Shown piece by piece: positions 47,970 through 59,284 of a stretch of DNA of 64,000 bases. The notes beneath the pieces were generated by a model. The model worked only from the letters and a program-made list of their open reading frames with translations, had not been told where the DNA came from and did not search any database. The position numbers and the translations under genes are program-made. Source of the stretch: Rhodococcus sp. P1Y (GTDB lineage: Bacteria; Actinomycetota; Actinomycetes; Mycobacteriales; Mycobacteriaceae). The first letter of the stretch is position 1; every line of letters starts with the position of its first letter. The DNA is taken from contig NZ_CP032762.1 in assembly GCF_003641205.1 (NCBI RefSeq), positions 5,804,662 through 5,868,661 of the forward strand. Direction: 5' to 3'.

Positions 47970-49343
47970 TCAATCCGCGCGACGACGGTGCCTGCGCTCG
48001 GAGGGTTCGCTGTCACCTGACTGCAGGCCTGCCATGATCTCGGCGACCGACCGACCGTTGGAGTGGGCTCCCGAGTTCTCTGGAGAGTCGGGTTGAGCGC
48101 GTCGCCGGCGGCGAGGAGTGGGCTCGGGCAGGTCCCAGTTGCCTGACGATGCGTCGGTGGACTCCTGATCGACCACAGGCTGCGGGTCGGCCACAGGCTG
48201 CGGGTCGGCCACAGGCTGCGGGTCGTGCGAATCCGGGACAGCCGCGTTGTCGAGGTTGCTCCACCCACCTTGGCTCTGCACCGCTTCGGGCTCGGGCTCG
48301 GGCAGGTAACCGCCCCAGGTATCGCTACTGGTCGACGGTTCGACCGGAACCGGAGCTACATGGTCGTCGGCGCCGGGCTCCGGCACGGCCTCCTGGTACG
48401 AGGCGGCAGGAGGTGCATCGAAGTCGTTGACTGGGCCGGCGGACTCGACGTACGCCTGCGCGGCGACGAACGGCTCGGGATCGCCGACGGACGAGGTCCC
48501 GGCGTACGCCGGAAAGTTGGAATCCTGCGACGGGCCCGATGCACGCGGCGGCGTCGGAACTCGCCTACCACCACCGGGAACGCGTGGTTCTGGGCGTCGG
48601 GACGGCGGCACTCGGCCCGAGTCGGGACCATATCCCCGAGGTGGCTCGGTCCCGATCGGGGTGTCGGGGAACAAGATGGACGTTTCGGCGGTGACGGGTT
48701 CGTCGTACGGGGTTGCCAATCCCGGCACAGACCCAGCGGGAGTCGGGTCGTCGGCGGCCTGAGGCGCGGCGACCGGACCATGCTCTGCGCCGTTCGTCCC
48801 GGGTACGCCCTGACGGCCAGGTATGTACAGACCCGAGGGCGCGGGCTGATAACTGTCGTAGTTGCGGCCACCACCGAGTTCCTGCATTCTCGTTGCTTCC
48901 GCGCGGAGAGCGACCCTCTCGGTGGGGAGGTTGCCGTCGAACAGCATCTGTAGGTTGTTTCGCAGATGCGCTAGCTCGGCTCGCAGTGCAGCTACCTCGC
49001 TGGTCTCGATCTGGACCTCGCTGCGGACGCGAGCCTCCACGCCGAGCTCGTATTCGCGACGGGCGGAGATCTCACGGGCCAACTGCAGCTCGTACACCGT
49101 CTGAAGGTCTTTCGCCTTGGTCTGGTCGGCGACGGACTCGCGTCGGTACTTCGTCATGGCGAAGGCGCCGACGATGGCAGCCCACAATGCGGACACCAGG
49201 CCGACGCGGAGCCATTGAATGTTCTCGCTGAACAACAGAAGAACACTCGCGGCGATGCCGAAGACGACCAGTGCAGCGATGAAGACCTGGCTCGCACTGC
49301 GCCGCGAGCGGCGGGCGGCTTTCGCGCGAGTCGGTTCGGTCAT
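47970..49343 (-). CDS. DUF6779-type membrane protein with long proline-rich tail (Rv3604c-like)
   Basis: A 457-residue protein with two N-terminal transmembrane helices (about 20-38 and 44-62), a coiled-coil-prone segment (about 70-145, YRRESVADQTKAKDLQTVYE then ELRAELAHLRNN), and a 300-residue low-complexity cytoplasmic tail. The tail includes a four-fold PVADPQ repeat (48173-48233). Corresponds by position to Rv3604c. Function unknown. Confidence 0.85.
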   Translation of the reverse strand: MTEPTRAKAARRSRRSASQVFIAALVVFGIAASVLLLFSENIQWLRVGLVSALWAAIVGAFAMTKYRRESVADQTKAKDLQTVYELQLAREISARREYELGVEARVRSEVQIETSEVAALRAELAHLRNNLQMLFDGNLPTERVALRAEATRMQELGGGRNYDSYQPAPSGLYIPGRQGVPGTNGAEHGPVAAPQAADDPTPAGSVPGLATPYDEPVTAETSILFPDTPIGTEPPRGYGPDSGRVPPSRRPEPRVPGGGRRVPTPPRASGPSQDSNFPAYAGTSSVGDPEPFVAAQAYVESAGPVNDFDAPPAASYQEAVPEPGADDHVAPVPVEPSTSSDTWGGYLPEPEPEAVQSQGGWSNLDNAAVPDSHDPQPVADPQPVADPQPVVDQESTDASSGNWDLPEPTPRRRRRAQPDSPENSGAHSNGRSVAEIMAGLQSGDSEPSERRHRRRAD

Positions 49344-49441
49344 GCCACCAAGGGTAACCGCCCAGTCATCGACAAACGGTCAAGCTGGTTTGTGGTTCGC
49401 CACAGGAGTCCGAAAATCATCCGGCGTGAGCCCGAGGGATG

Positions 49442-49915
49442 TCATCTTCGATCGTCCGACCCGTCCTTGGGCGTCCGGCAGCAGTGTTCGAGCCACAGAG
49501 CGGCGCCGACGAGCGCAAGTGCGGCGACGAGACCGATGACGGCGCCTGCCCTGTCGTCGGCCGCCGCTCGCACCGTCGCGGCCTGTGGGAGGACGTGGAG
49601 CAGAAATCCCACCCACGCACCCGTCACAGCGGCTCCCACCAGTGCGGATGCTTTGGCCAGGGCCACAGCTCGCGCGGCGGTGATGGGGTGCAGCTGTTGT
49701 GGCCCGTCGCCGATCCGGCTTCCTCCGATGCGTGACCGGACGACGAACGCAAGAATCATTTCGCCGAGCGCAATCGGATAGAGCGAACCACCCGCGACGA
49801 CGGAGATCGGCGGCAAGGATCCGTAGAACGACCGTACGAGGAGCCACGTCGCGACGGCTGCGACAACGCCGATCCCGAGGAGGTCCCACGCCCTGGTCGG
49901 CTTCACCTCGTTCAC
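49442..49915 (-). CDS. DUF3180 membrane protein
   Basis: A 157-residue four-helix membrane protein beginning [18 protein letters not shown] (GTG start), with SLYPIALGEMILAFVVRSRI and ARAVALAKASALVGAAVTGAW, the DUF3180 hallmarks. It is in the conserved place after folK (Rv3605c). The start overlaps the folK stop by GTGA, which fixes it against the longer open frame. Function unknown. Confidence 0.9.
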   Translation of the reverse strand: MNEVKPTRAWDLLGIGVVAAVATWLLVRSFYGSLPPISVVAGGSLYPIALGEMILAFVVRSRIGGSRIGDGPQQLHPITAARAVALAKASALVGAAVTGAWVGFLLHVLPQAATVRAAADDRAGAVIGLVAALALVGAALWLEHCCRTPKDGSDDRR

Positions 49916-50430
49916 GCGGACGTGTCCAGTGTCATGTCGGTTCTGCGCACGCTGTCGCGTTCGGACTCCGGTAGGGCCCCTAGCCACGTCGCTGTCGGTT
50001 CGACGTCGTCACCCACCCTCAGCGTGGCGTCCGGTTCTACGTCCAACCACGGGACCAGGACGAATGCCCGTTCGTGAGCGCGTGGGTGCGGTAACAGCAA
50101 CGATTCGTCGCGGTTGACGATGTCCTCCGGATCCCGGCACACGACGATGTCCACGTCGAGGCTGCGCGGTCCCCACCGCACGACACGAACGCGTTCGGCA
50201 GCTGCCTCACGTTCGCGGGCGAACTCCAGCCACTCGTACGGTCCACGATCTGCGTCCTCGGCCACGACGACCGCGTTGAGAAAATCCTGCTGCTCGACCC
50301 CACCCCAGGGCGCGGAAGAATAGACGGGGGATGCCGCGACGAGGCGTGAACCGAGAGCCTCGGCGACCGAGCGGAGATGGGCCAGGGAATCTCCGACGTT
50401 GCTGCCGATCGACAGGACCGCCCGGCTCAC
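49912..50430 (-). CDS. folK: 2-amino-4-hydroxy-6-hydroxymethyldihydropteridine diphosphokinase
   Basis: A 172-residue HPPK. Diagnostic motifs are [38 protein letters not shown], and the magnesium/ATP site [11 protein letters not shown] and [16 protein letters not shown]. It pyrophosphorylates the pterin before FolP. GTG start set by a GTGA overlap with folB. Confidence 0.96.
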   Translation of the reverse strand: MSRAVLSIGSNVGDSLAHLRSVAEALGSRLVAASPVYSSAPWGGVEQQDFLNAVVVAEDADRGPYEWLEFAREREAAAERVRVVRWGPRSLDVDIVVCRDPEDIVNRDESLLLPHPRAHERAFVLVPWLDVEPDATLRVGDDVEPTATWLGALPESERDSVRRTDMTLDTSA

Positions 50431-50795
50431 GCGCCGGCCCGCGTCCGGTGCGCGACGACCGCGACGTCGGCGAACTCCAACGGAATAGGCGCCGACGGCT
50501 TGTGCAGCACCACCTCGACGGCGTCCACACGCTCGTCCTGCATGACTGTGTCCGCGATCTCGGCGGCAACGGTTTCGATGAGGTCCCGCGCAGGACCCGA
50601 CACGATCGCGGCAGCGGCCTCGGCAAGTTCGCCGTAATGCATGGTCTCGGTCAGATCGTCGGTCGCAGCCGCGCGCCGGAGATCCATCCACACGACGATG
50701 TCGACGACGAAGTCTTGACCGTCTCGCTTCTCGAAGTCGAATACCCCATGGTTGCCGCGAACGGTCAAGCCGCGCAACTCGATTCGGTCACTCAC
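50427..50795 (-). CDS. folB: Dihydroneopterin aldolase
   Basis: A 122-residue FolB. Conserved segments are [37 protein letters not shown], and [13 protein letters not shown] with the [11 protein letters not shown] motif that includes the catalytic lysine. It cleaves dihydroneopterin. GTG start overlaps the folP stop. Confidence 0.96.
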   Translation of the reverse strand: MSDRIELRGLTVRGNHGVFDFEKRDGQDFVVDIVVWMDLRRAAATDDLTETMHYGELAEAAAAIVSGPARDLIETVAAEIADTVMQDERVDAVEVVLHKPSAPIPLEFADVAVVAHRTRAGA

Positions 50796-51622
50796 CCTGC
50801 ATCTCCCTGCCACGCTCGAACTACGGCGACCGCGTCGAGACTCGAACGCGCGTCATGCACCCGGACGCCCCACGCACCACCCGCTACAGCGAGCGCCGAG
50901 ACGACCGCCGTCGCGATCTCGCGCCCGTCCGGTGGGCGCGGAACTCCGTCCCTCGCCAACAACGATCCGAGAAAACGTTTGCGCGACGCCCCGATCAACA
51001 CGGGCATACCCAGCTCGACGAACGTAGGAATCGCTCGGAGCAACTCCCAGTTGTGATGCGCGTTCTTGGCGAATCCGAGACCGGGATCCAACACGATGTT
51101 CGACGCCTCCACACCTGCCGCGACCGCGCGCGCAACTTGTTCTTCGAGCTCCCGCCGCACGTCCGCGACCACATCGTCGTATTGCTCGGCAGCGCCCGAA
51201 TGCGCGAAGTCCTCGTTCGATCGCCAGTGCATCAAAATCCATGGCACACCCGCATCGGCGACCACGGCTGCCATGTCGGGATCAGCGCGTCCACCAGAGA
51301 CGTCGTTGACGATCGACACGCCGGCGTCGATGGCCGCCGCAGCCACCGACGCGCGCATCGTATCGACGCTCGTCGTGATCCCACGAGCGCTGAGGGCCGC
51401 AATGACAGGGACCACGCGGTCCGCTTCGACACCCGGATCGATTCGTTCGGCGCCTGGGCGTGTCGATTCACCGCCGACGTCGACGATGTCGACACCGAGC
51501 TCGTGCAGCTCCACGCCGTGAGCTACCGCCGACTCGACGTCCAGATAGCGCCCACCGTCCGAGAACGAGTCGGTGGTCACGTTGAGTACCCCCATGACCA
51601 CGGGGGCGTCGGGCAACGTCAT
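50792..51622 (-). CDS. folP: Dihydropteroate synthase
   Basis: A 276-residue DHPS that joins p-aminobenzoate to the pterin, the sulfonamide target. Motifs: [16 protein letters not shown] (pterin loop), [18 protein letters not shown], and [10 protein letters not shown] (pABA/pterin site). The ATG at 51622 overlaps the folE stop as ATGA. Confidence 0.96.
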   Translation of the reverse strand: MTLPDAPVVMGVLNVTTDSFSDGGRYLDVESAVAHGVELHELGVDIVDVGGESTRPGAERIDPGVEADRVVPVIAALSARGITTSVDTMRASVAAAAIDAGVSIVNDVSGGRADPDMAAVVADAGVPWILMHWRSNEDFAHSGAAEQYDDVVADVRRELEEQVARAVAAGVEASNIVLDPGLGFAKNAHHNWELLRAIPTFVELGMPVLIGASRKRFLGSLLARDGVPRPPDGREIATAVVSALAVAGGAWGVRVHDARSSLDAVAVVRAWQGDAG

Positions 51623-52260
51623 TTGCGCAGAATGAGATCCAACGCCTCGGACCGCGACGCCGCACTCGATTGGAACAGGCCCCGCACAGCCGAGGTTGTG
51701 GTGCTCGCACCCGGCTTGCGGATACCGCGCATCGCCATGCACAGGTGCTCCGCCTCGATCACGACGATCGCCCCACGCGGATCCAACTTGCGCATCACCG
51801 CGTCCGCGATCTGACTGGTCAGACGCTCCTGGACCTGAGGCCGCTTGGCGTAGAGGTCGACGACGCGTGCGAGCTTGGACAGGCCGGTGACTTTGCCGTT
51901 GCTGCCGGGGATGTACCCCACGTGAGCGACACCGTGGAACGACACGAGATGGTGCTCGCACGTGGAGAACATGGGGATATCGCGAACCAGAACGAGCTCC
52001 TGATGGCCCTCGTCGAACGTCGTGTTGAGGACCGAATCGGGATCGAGGTACAACCCGCCGAAGATCTCTCGGTAGGCCCGCGCCACCCGTGCAGGGGTGT
52101 CGACCAGCCCGGCGCGGTCCGGGTCCTCACCCACGGCGATCAGCAGTTCACGCACGGCAGCTTCCGCACGCGGCTGATCGAAGGTATTGCCGGTCGCAAC
52201 CGCGACAACATCGCTCGGCTCCGCTGCAGCGCCTTCTTCGTCGATCTGCCTGACTGACAC
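51619..52260 (-). CDS. folE: GTP cyclohydrolase I
   Basis: A 213-residue FolE, first step of folate synthesis. The zinc cysteines and histidine are in [14 protein letters not shown] and [38 protein letters not shown] is diagnostic. The GTG at 52260 follows a strong GGAGG site about 10 bp upstream, which decides it over the in-frame ATG at 52290. Head of the folE-folP-folB-folK-DUF3180 run, in which every junction is a 4-base overlap. Confidence 0.96.
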   Translation of the reverse strand: MSVRQIDEEGAAAEPSDVVAVATGNTFDQPRAEAAVRELLIAVGEDPDRAGLVDTPARVARAYREIFGGLYLDPDSVLNTTFDEGHQELVLVRDIPMFSTCEHHLVSFHGVAHVGYIPGSNGKVTGLSKLARVVDLYAKRPQVQERLTSQIADAVMRKLDPRGAIVVIEAEHLCMAMRGIRKPGASTTTSAVRGLFQSSAASRSEALDLILRK

Positions 52261-52404
52261 GTACCTTCTACCTCCACCGATCGGGCCCACGGGTCCATCG
52301 GAACCCGACGAGCCGATTCACATGCTCCGCTTCGAGTCCTCCGTGGCCGATGTCGCCGCGGGAACTCGTCGTGTCAGCCTATCGCCGTGCACGGACAGGT
52401 CCGA

Positions 52405-55212
52405 CTACTGCCCGTTCGGACCTTCCCAGCGCTGAGTGCGAGGGCCGTCGTCGCCGTCTCGATCGGTGTCGCGTTCCTCAGGTTCGCGGTGCCCACCCGA
52501 AGGCAGCCCGCCCAGCGGATCCCACTGTGATCCCGCCGGATCCTGGTACCGAGGCGCCGGAGCCTGCGCCGGAGGGGTGTAAGCCTGGGTGTTCTGACCC
52601 TGCTCGTCACCGTGCGCGTCCCGATCGTTGCCGGGCTCCCGATACTCCGGTGGCTGGTACTGCGGGGGGCGGTACTGGGGCGACTGGTACGCGGGAGGCG
52701 ACTGGTACTGCGGCGATTGATCGGAGTAGCGATTGCCGCTACTGCGGCCGGCGTCCGAACCCGACGTTCCCGAGTCACGGGGCGGCCAACCCGGTGCCGA
52801 CCATCCGGCCGGTGCACCGTAGTCCGGCCGCGCAGGCTGCGGCCGCGACTCGGGGTTGCGGTAGGAACCGCCGGAGTAACCCCCACCGGAGTGCTGCCCC
52901 GAACCGCCCTGTCCACCGTTGTACGGCGCGCTGCCGTACGGCAGTCCACCGTTGTTGGGTCCACCGTTGTTGGGTCCACCGCTGGCAGGCGCACCATTAC
53001 TCGGCGCACCATTTGCAGCACCGTTGCTCGGCCCACCGTTCGTGGGTGCACCGTTGCTCGGCCCACCGTTCGTGGGTGCACCGTTCGGAGGCGCACCGTT
53101 CGTAGGCGAACCATGGGTTGGTGCACCGTTGTACGCGTTACCCGGTCCGTAACCGTTCGGACGGCTCACACCGTTGTAGCCCTCGGGAGCTCCCTTGGAC
53201 AGCTGCGGCGATCCGGCGTAACTGGGCTGCGGGAACTGCTGCGGCGGAACCACTTTGGGAGCAACCGGCTGCGGAGGCCACGGCTCGCCGCGCTCGATCG
53301 CGAGCTCACCGGGTGTCTTGACCGGAGGCTTGTCCGACGGAATGCGGTCGCCGAAGTCGTTGAACAGAGTGATTCGAGGTCGCTTGGTCACGCCAGTGAA
53401 GATCTTTTCCAGATCCTTACGGGTCAGTGTTTCGCGCTCGAGCAGTTCGGTGGCCAGGATGTCCAGCACGTCGCGGTATTCGTTGAGGATCGCCCACGCC
53501 TCGGTGTGCGCAGCCTCGATGAGGTTGCGTACCTCCTCGTCGATTTCACGTGCGACCTCGTGCGAGAAGTCGGACTGCACGCCCATCGACCGACCCAGGA
53601 ACGGATCACCCTGTTCCTGGCCGTACCGGACCGCGCCGAGCTTGCTGCTCATGCCGTACTCGGTGACCATTGCGCGGGCGATCTTCGTTGCCTGGTCGAT
53701 GTCCGAGGACGCACCGGTGGTCGGCTCGTGGAAGACGAGTTCTTCTGCGGCACGTCCACCCATCGCCATGACCAGTCGGGCGAGCATTTCCGACCGCGTC
53801 ATCAGGCCCTTGTCGTCCTCGGGCACTGTCATCGCGTGGCCGCCGGTGCGCCCGCGGGCCAGGATGGTGACCTTGTAGACGGGCTCGATGTCGGGCATAG
53901 CCCACGCCGCAAGCGTGTGCCCGCCTTCGTGGTACGCCGTGATCTTCTTCTCGTGCTCGCTGATGATGCGACTCTTGCGACGTGGTCCGCCGACGACTCG
54001 GTCGACCGATTCTTCGAGCGCCGCCTCGGTGATGACGGTCCCGTTCTCGCGCGCGGTGAGCAGGGCGGCCTCGTTGATGACGTTGGCGAGGTCTGCGCCC
54101 GACATACCGACGGTGCGCTTGGCCAGACCTTCCAGGTCTGCGTCGTGTGCGACGGGCTTTCCGGCGGAGTGCACCGCCAGAATCGCGCGACGACCTGCGA
54201 GGTCGGGGGCACCGACCGGAATCTGGCGGTCGAATCGGCCCGGACGCAGTAGCGCTGGGTCGAGGATGTCGGGGCGGTTGGTCGCCGCGATGAGGATGAC
54301 GCCGGTGCGCTCCCCGAAGCCGTCCATCTCGACGAGTAGCTGGTTGAGCGTCTGTTCACGCTCGTCGTGGCCACCGCCCATGCCGGCGCCGCGCTGGCGA
54401 CCGACGGCGTCGATCTCGTCGACGAAGATGATGCACGGGCTGTTCTGCTTGGCCTGTTCGAAGAGGTCGCGCACACGGGAGGCGCCGACGCCGACGAACA
54501 TCTCCACGAAGTCCGAGCCGGAGATAGTGAAGAACGGAACGCCTGCTTCACCGGCAACCGCGCGCGCCAGCAAGGTCTTGCCGGTTCCGGGAGGGCCGTA
54601 GAGCAGGACTCCGCGGGGAATCTTCGCGCCGAGCGACTGGTAGCGCGCCGGGTTCTGCAGGAAATCCTTGATCTCGTACAGCTCTTCGACAGCTTCGTCT
54701 GCACCTGCGACGTCCTGGAACGTCGTCTTCGGCATGTCCTTGCTGAGCTGCTTGGCCTTCGACTTTCCGAAGCCCATGACTCCACCGCGACCGCCGCCCT
54801 GCATACGGCTCATGATGAAGATGAATACGCCGAGCAGAAGGAGCATCGGGAGGACGAAGAGAAGGAGCGACGAGACCCAGCTGTCCTGACTGACGACAGT
54901 GTTGTAGCTCTCGAGGCCGTCGTCGCTCACCTTGTCGAATATGGTCTGCGACGCCGAGTCCGGGTATTTGGCGAGAATCTGCGTCTCGTTGCCGGTGTCG
55001 TCGTTACCGTTCTTCAGGTAGAGACGGACCTGCTGTTCGCGGTCGTCGATCTGTGCTTTGTCGACGTTCTTCGAATCGAGCTGCGCGATCGCCACCGACG
55101 TGTCGACGGTCTTCCAGCCGCGTGTGTCGTTTCCGAAGTAACTGAAGGCGAAGATCACCAGCAGAATCCCGAAAACGATGGCCAGGTTCCGTATAACTGT
55201 CTTCCGATTCAT
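52405..55212 (-). CDS. ftsH: ATP-dependent zinc metalloprotease FtsH with long Asn/Gly/Pro tail
   Basis: A 935-residue membrane AAA protease. Helices at about 8-26 and 113-134 flank an extracytoplasmic domain. The AAA core has Walker A GPPGTGKT (206-213), Walker B IIFVDEID and the SRH; the zinc site HEGGH is at 428-432. The FtsH fold ends near residue 640. About 290 further residues are a Pro/Asn/Gly/Gln-rich tail with [10 protein letters not shown] repeats, longer than in M. tuberculosis FtsH (760 residues). Confidence 0.96.
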   Translation of the reverse strand: MNRKTVIRNLAIVFGILLVIFAFSYFGNDTRGWKTVDTSVAIAQLDSKNVDKAQIDDREQQVRLYLKNGNDDTGNETQILAKYPDSASQTIFDKVSDDGLESYNTVVSQDSWVSSLLLFVLPMLLLLGVFIFIMSRMQGGGRGGVMGFGKSKAKQLSKDMPKTTFQDVAGADEAVEELYEIKDFLQNPARYQSLGAKIPRGVLLYGPPGTGKTLLARAVAGEAGVPFFTISGSDFVEMFVGVGASRVRDLFEQAKQNSPCIIFVDEIDAVGRQRGAGMGGGHDEREQTLNQLLVEMDGFGERTGVILIAATNRPDILDPALLRPGRFDRQIPVGAPDLAGRRAILAVHSAGKPVAHDADLEGLAKRTVGMSGADLANVINEAALLTARENGTVITEAALEESVDRVVGGPRRKSRIISEHEKKITAYHEGGHTLAAWAMPDIEPVYKVTILARGRTGGHAMTVPEDDKGLMTRSEMLARLVMAMGGRAAEELVFHEPTTGASSDIDQATKIARAMVTEYGMSSKLGAVRYGQEQGDPFLGRSMGVQSDFSHEVAREIDEEVRNLIEAAHTEAWAILNEYRDVLDILATELLERETLTRKDLEKIFTGVTKRPRITLFNDFGDRIPSDKPPVKTPGELAIERGEPWPPQPVAPKVVPPQQFPQPSYAGSPQLSKGAPEGYNGVSRPNGYGPGNAYNGAPTHGSPTNGAPPNGAPTNGGPSNGAPTNGGPSNGAANGAPSNGAPASGGPNNGGPNNGGLPYGSAPYNGGQGGSGQHSGGGYSGGSYRNPESRPQPARPDYGAPAGWSAPGWPPRDSGTSGSDAGRSSGNRYSDQSPQYQSPPAYQSPQYRPPQYQPPEYREPGNDRDAHGDEQGQNTQAYTPPAQAPAPRYQDPAGSQWDPLGGLPSGGHREPEERDTDRDGDDGPRTQRWEGPNGQ
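52953..53130. repeat. Degenerate tandem repeats encoding the FtsH tail
   Basis: Repeated 9- to 36-base units such as TTGGGTCCACCG (twice near 52957) and CCGTTCGTGGGTGCACCG with TGCTCGGCCCACCG, giving [18 protein letters not shown] repeats in FtsH. Likely unstable in length. Confidence 0.8.
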
Positions 55213-55491
55213 ACAGCTTCAGCCGAGACGGCCTCGTCCTTTCCAGTCATCTCCAACGCGCGGCTCCGGCCGCGCACCGGATACTCCAGGCTACCGCGCA
55301 CAGTCGCGCCGTACCCGAAGTGCGTCCGAGGCCCGACGTGCATCGAACCCTCGGCAGTGCTGCAGTTCGTTCACACTTCCCTCGTCCAACGTCCCCCACG
55401 CCCGTCAGGTTCCCGAACAGCATCGGGTTCGCCCCCCGGCTCGGGAGCGATTGTGTCAAAACGCGTAAGCCGAGGACACCCCTCCTGCGTT

Positions 55492-56754
55492 TTACTCGTT
55501 ATACGTCATGACATCGAAGGTCAGGGGCAACTGCTCGGAGCGATCGGCTGAGGTGAACGTCGGGTCCATGGCGGCCGGCCCGCCTGTCGAGACCAGCTGA
55601 TCCAGGGCTTCCTCGCCTGCCAACTTCGAAGTGAGCTCGAACGAATCGAACACGAACGGAATACCGTTCGCATGCAACGGATCCGGGCCGTCCATCACGT
55701 GAAAGTGCAGATGCGGCGCATCGGTGTTTCCGCTGTTGCCGAGCAGCCCGACTTTCGTCCCCGTCTTCAACTCGTCACCCACCGCGACGTCACTGGTGCT
55801 ACCCGTCTTCAGATGGGCGTAGAACGCGTAGTGCCCGCCGCCCAGATCTTGCACGACGTGGTTACCGCCGTACTGATCGACAGGAAGTCCGACTGGACTG
55901 GTGCCTGCTGTTTGTTCGGGAAGACCGTCGACAACTGCCACGACGGGCCCGTCGCCGACGGCATGTATCTCGTCGCCGAAATACGCGTAGCTCTCGAGCA
56001 CGTTCGCTGGACCGTCGAACATCTTGCCGTCCTGGTTCAGCTGGACATAGTCGATTGCGAAGCGCTCCGCAGCGAACAGCCCTCCCCCGATCGGATTGAC
56101 TGCCCCTCGATGCGGCGTCACGGCGCAGCAACCGTTTCCGTCGAGCCACCCGCTGCCACGAAGAGGTGGGGAGATCACCACCGGAGAAGAGTCCGGCACA
56201 TCCGTGTACGCAATATCCTCGGTGAGGGTAGTCGGGACCAGGGGCGGAGCTGCGTTCTCCGGCGTCGCGGTCACGACGTGCCGTAGCGATCCGGGCACCT
56301 GAGCAGGGTCGTCGAATGCGACGTCCACCCACACGATGCCGCTCTGCCCCGGTCCCAGCACCGTTCCGGGCGTAGCGGAACCCAGAACTCGGAGCCATGC
56401 CGGAAGCTCGGCGGCGTCCAGCGTCAGAAGGCTGTCGCCGTCGCTGCGGACTTCCACGGACTCCAGCGTCACCGGCTGTGCCAGTACGTTGGTGAGAACG
56501 AGCTCGTAGACCAGGTGGGTTTTGCTGTCGGTCGCGAGGACTGGTTCGGGCGCTTCCAGCACACGACCGAGCACCGGCGTGAACTCGGGAGGTGGCTCCG
56601 CCGCGGACGTGGTCGGCGAAGATTCGGACAAGCTGACAGAAGGGGTCGATTCGGTCGAATCAACCGAGCCCTCGGTGGAGGACGAGCAGGCCACGGCCAC
56701 GATCGCGACGGTAACCATGCAGGCGCACTTCGACAGAGTGGTTCTGCGGTTCAT
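55492..56754 (-). CDS. M23-type peptidase-domain lipoprotein
   Basis: A 420-residue exported protein. Signal peptide with lipobox AVAC (residue 23), a Ser/Thr/Pro linker, a beta-rich middle region (ELVLTNVLAQPVTLESVEVRSD), and a C-terminal LytM/M23 domain with GNHVVQDLGGGHYAFYAHL and PHLHFHVMD. The position of the first zinc histidine reads ERFAIDY, so an Arg replaces it while the Asp and the HLHFH histidine pair remain. Metal-dependent endopeptidase activity is therefore uncertain. Divergent from the kinase gene by 94 bp. Confidence 0.82.
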   Translation of the reverse strand: MNRRTTLSKCACMVTVAIVAVACSSSTEGSVDSTESTPSVSLSESSPTTSAAEPPPEFTPVLGRVLEAPEPVLATDSKTHLVYELVLTNVLAQPVTLESVEVRSDGDSLLTLDAAELPAWLRVLGSATPGTVLGPGQSGIVWVDVAFDDPAQVPGSLRHVVTATPENAAPPLVPTTLTEDIAYTDVPDSSPVVISPPLRGSGWLDGNGCCAVTPHRGAVNPIGGGLFAAERFAIDYVQLNQDGKMFDGPANVLESYAYFGDEIHAVGDGPVVAVVDGLPEQTAGTSPVGLPVDQYGGNHVVQDLGGGHYAFYAHLKTGSTSDVAVGDELKTGTKVGLLGNSGNTDAPHLHFHVMDGPDPLHANGIPFVFDSFELTSKLAGEEALDQLVSTGGPAAMDPTFTSADRSEQLPLTFDVMTYNE

Positions 56755-56848
56755 ACAGATGAATGTAGGCCTGCCGACGAGGTGACCGTCGCGGTTCCGC
56801 AGTATCGAATCAACTGCTTCCACCAGGCGTAACGCCGTCGCTGGGTCT

Positions 56849-59284
56849 ATGGTTGGTCTCGTGCAGCCAGGCTCGGACAGAGTCACCGCAGACGAGAACA
56901 CAGTTCGAGCCAGCTCGGGCACCGTTCCGGTGATGGCCGACGCGTCCTCGACCCGCTCCACTGTGCCTGTCGGCGTCGACCTCGAGGTCGACGCGGTGCA
57001 TCGCCTGCACCGCGCGTGGAACGCGATCACCACCAGCGGGGCACCCGAACCGCCTGTTCTCGCCGACTACCTCCCCGACTCGGATGTCATCCGTCGTCGA
57101 TGGCTCGAGAAGTTGATCTCCGTCGACCTCCAGGAACGCTGGCTGCGGTTTCGGATGCCGAAGCGCCTGCACGAGTACTGCGCGGAGTTCGACGAGATCG
57201 ACGCTCGGTCTCTGCCTGCGGACCTCATCTACGAAGAATTCTGCATTCGACGCCAGAGCGGTGACTCCGTGTCGCCGCCGGAGTATCTGACCGAGTTCCC
57301 CCATCAAGCTGCCGCGCTCGCCGAACTGCTGAACACGATGGTCGGCGAGCCGACGGCCCAACATCCTCCCGACCTCGACGGAACACTGACGGGCCGACCC
57401 ACCGGGGCCTACACGTCAGAGATGACGGCGACCTCGGATGCGACATCGACCGCCGGGCTGGCGTGGACTCGTCCAGGTTCGCCCGGCGAGCTGGAGGATC
57501 TCGACGTCGGCGAGCGAGTGGACGACTTCGATCTCCTGATGGGCCTCGGTCGAGGAGCATTCGCCCGTGTCTTTCTGGCGCGCCAACGGTCGATGCAACG
57601 GATCGTCGCGGTGAAGATTTCCGAGGATCGCGGCAGCGAGCCACAGACTCTCGCGCAGCTCGACCACGACTACATCGTGCGTGTCTTCGACCAACGTCTG
57701 CTTGCAGACCGAGGTCTTCGCCTCCTGTACATGCAGTACGTGCCAGGCGGAACCCTGCTCGAGTTGCTGGTACGGGTGCGCGCATGCGAGCCCAGCGAGC
57801 GAAGCGGCACACTGCTCCTCGACGTCGTCGACACGGCACTCGACGCCCGCGGGAGTCTGCGCCCCACCGATTCGACTGTGCGACAGTCTCTTTCTGCACT
57901 GTCGTGGCCGGAGACCGTAGCGTGGCTGGGGCGACGACTCGCGGAGGCCCTGCACTACGCCGGTGAGCACGGCGTGCTGCATCGGGACATCAAACCGGCC
58001 AACATACTGCTCACCGCGGAGGGTGTGCCGAAGCTGGCCGATTTCAACATCAGTTTCTCCGACCAGGTCGACGGCGACAGCCCGGTCGCCTATTTCGGCG
58101 GCTCGCTGTCGTACATGTCCCCAGAGCAGTTGGAAGCCTGCCATCCGGGCAGACCGGGTAGCGCCGAGGATCTGGACACCCGAAGCGACCTGTACTCGCT
58201 GGCGGTCGTGCTGTGGGAGCTCCTGTCCGGCAGAAAACCGTTCGACGACGCCTCGCCGGCATCCGGAGACGGCGACCGGACGGTCATCGACGGGCTACTC
58301 GAGATGCGCCGCGCCGGAATCAGCGACGCTGCCGTCGCCGCCCTCCCGCCGGATTGCCCGTCGACGCTGCGCCGCGTGCTGACCCGATGCCTCGCACCCT
58401 TGCCCGAGGACAGATGGTCGACGGGCCAGGAGCTGGCCCAGCAGTTCGAGCTGTGCCTCGACCAGCACGCGCGAGATCTCGTCGACCCGCCTCCGACGAG
58501 TACTCGGTTTCGGCTACGAAAACTCACAGTCCCGACGATGACGGCCGCCATCGGCATTCCCAACGTCACCGCGGCGTTCTACAACTACCAGCACAACAAG
58601 GCCCTCATCATCGGCGATCTTCTGCCCGTCGCGCAGGATCAATTCGAGACGATCACCGCAGTGATCAACGGGGTGTTCTGGCCCGTCGGGCTGGCCATGA
58701 TCGTGTACTTCTTCCGACGGGTCCTGTCCGTTCCCCGTGCCCTACGCGCAGGCAAGCCCGTCTCGGACGACGATCTCGCAGCCGTGCGGTACGACACTCT
58801 GCAGGTCGCAGGCCGCGTGGTCGCGGTGTGCCTCGGACTCTGGGTATGTGCGGGGATCGCATTTCCGGTGTCGCTGCAGATCGCTGCCGGTTCGGTGCCG
58901 GCCCAGGCATACGTCCACTTCATCGCATCGCTCGTAGTGTGCGGAGCCATGGCGACGGCATACCCGTTCTTCCTGGTGTCGCTGTTCGCCGTGCGATGCC
59001 TGTACCCGTCGTTCCTTCCCTACGGACGAGCCGGTGAGCGGGACGACGTTCTGCTCGCCAGAGCCAGCAGGCGCAGCATCGGCTACCTGACCGTGGCCGC
59101 GGCAATTCCCCTGGTCGCCGTCGGCGGTCTGACTTTCGTTCCAGCGGAGAACATTCCGGACATACTCGACGTCGTACGGGTCGTCTGCGTCGGCGGGATC
59201 GCCGCGTTCGTGGCGTCGTACTCGATTTTCCGTCTGATCGAGCGCGACCTCGGAGCGCTACGCCGCGTCGTGTCCAGGAACTAG
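56849..59284 (+). CDS. Unusual membrane Ser/Thr protein kinase with planctomycete-like N-terminus
   Basis: An 811-residue kinase. Residues about 90-165 ([47 protein letters not shown]) resemble the N-terminal module of planctomycete Ser/Thr kinases. The kinase domain (about 227-540) has the Gly loop GLGRGAF (232-238), K256, HRDIKPAN (378-385, D380) and SPEQ (424-427). The DFG motif is DFN (398-400). A 44-residue insertion lies near 310-353. The C-terminal 250 residues hold five to six transmembrane helices instead of an extracellular sensor such as PASTA. No close mycobacterial Pkn counterpart comes to mind. Confidence 0.85.
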   Translation: MVGLVQPGSDRVTADENTVRASSGTVPVMADASSTRSTVPVGVDLEVDAVHRLHRAWNAITTSGAPEPPVLADYLPDSDVIRRRWLEKLISVDLQERWLRFRMPKRLHEYCAEFDEIDARSLPADLIYEEFCIRRQSGDSVSPPEYLTEFPHQAAALAELLNTMVGEPTAQHPPDLDGTLTGRPTGAYTSEMTATSDATSTAGLAWTRPGSPGELEDLDVGERVDDFDLLMGLGRGAFARVFLARQRSMQRIVAVKISEDRGSEPQTLAQLDHDYIVRVFDQRLLADRGLRLLYMQYVPGGTLLELLVRVRACEPSERSGTLLLDVVDTALDARGSLRPTDSTVRQSLSALSWPETVAWLGRRLAEALHYAGEHGVLHRDIKPANILLTAEGVPKLADFNISFSDQVDGDSPVAYFGGSLSYMSPEQLEACHPGRPGSAEDLDTRSDLYSLAVVLWELLSGRKPFDDASPASGDGDRTVIDGLLEMRRAGISDAAVAALPPDCPSTLRRVLTRCLAPLPEDRWSTGQELAQQFELCLDQHARDLVDPPPTSTRFRLRKLTVPTMTAAIGIPNVTAAFYNYQHNKALIIGDLLPVAQDQFETITAVINGVFWPVGLAMIVYFFRRVLSVPRALRAGKPVSDDDLAAVRYDTLQVAGRVVAVCLGLWVCAGIAFPVSLQIAAGSVPAQAYVHFIASLVVCGAMATAYPFFLVSLFAVRCLYPSFLPYGRAGERDDVLLARASRRSIGYLTVAAAIPLVAVGGLTFVPAENIPDILDVVRVVCVGGIAAFVASYSIFRLIERDLGALRRVVSRN

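Noticed and set aside
52612..54252. Plus-strand frame of 546 codons opposite ftsH
   Set aside because: Composition is Arg/Val-rich without any domain; ftsH is unambiguous on the minus strand.
55213..55491. Possible small gene or RNA in the gap upstream of ftsH
   Set aside because: 279 bp with only low-quality frames, no clear stem-loop with T-tract, and no family match; best seen as the ftsH promoter region.
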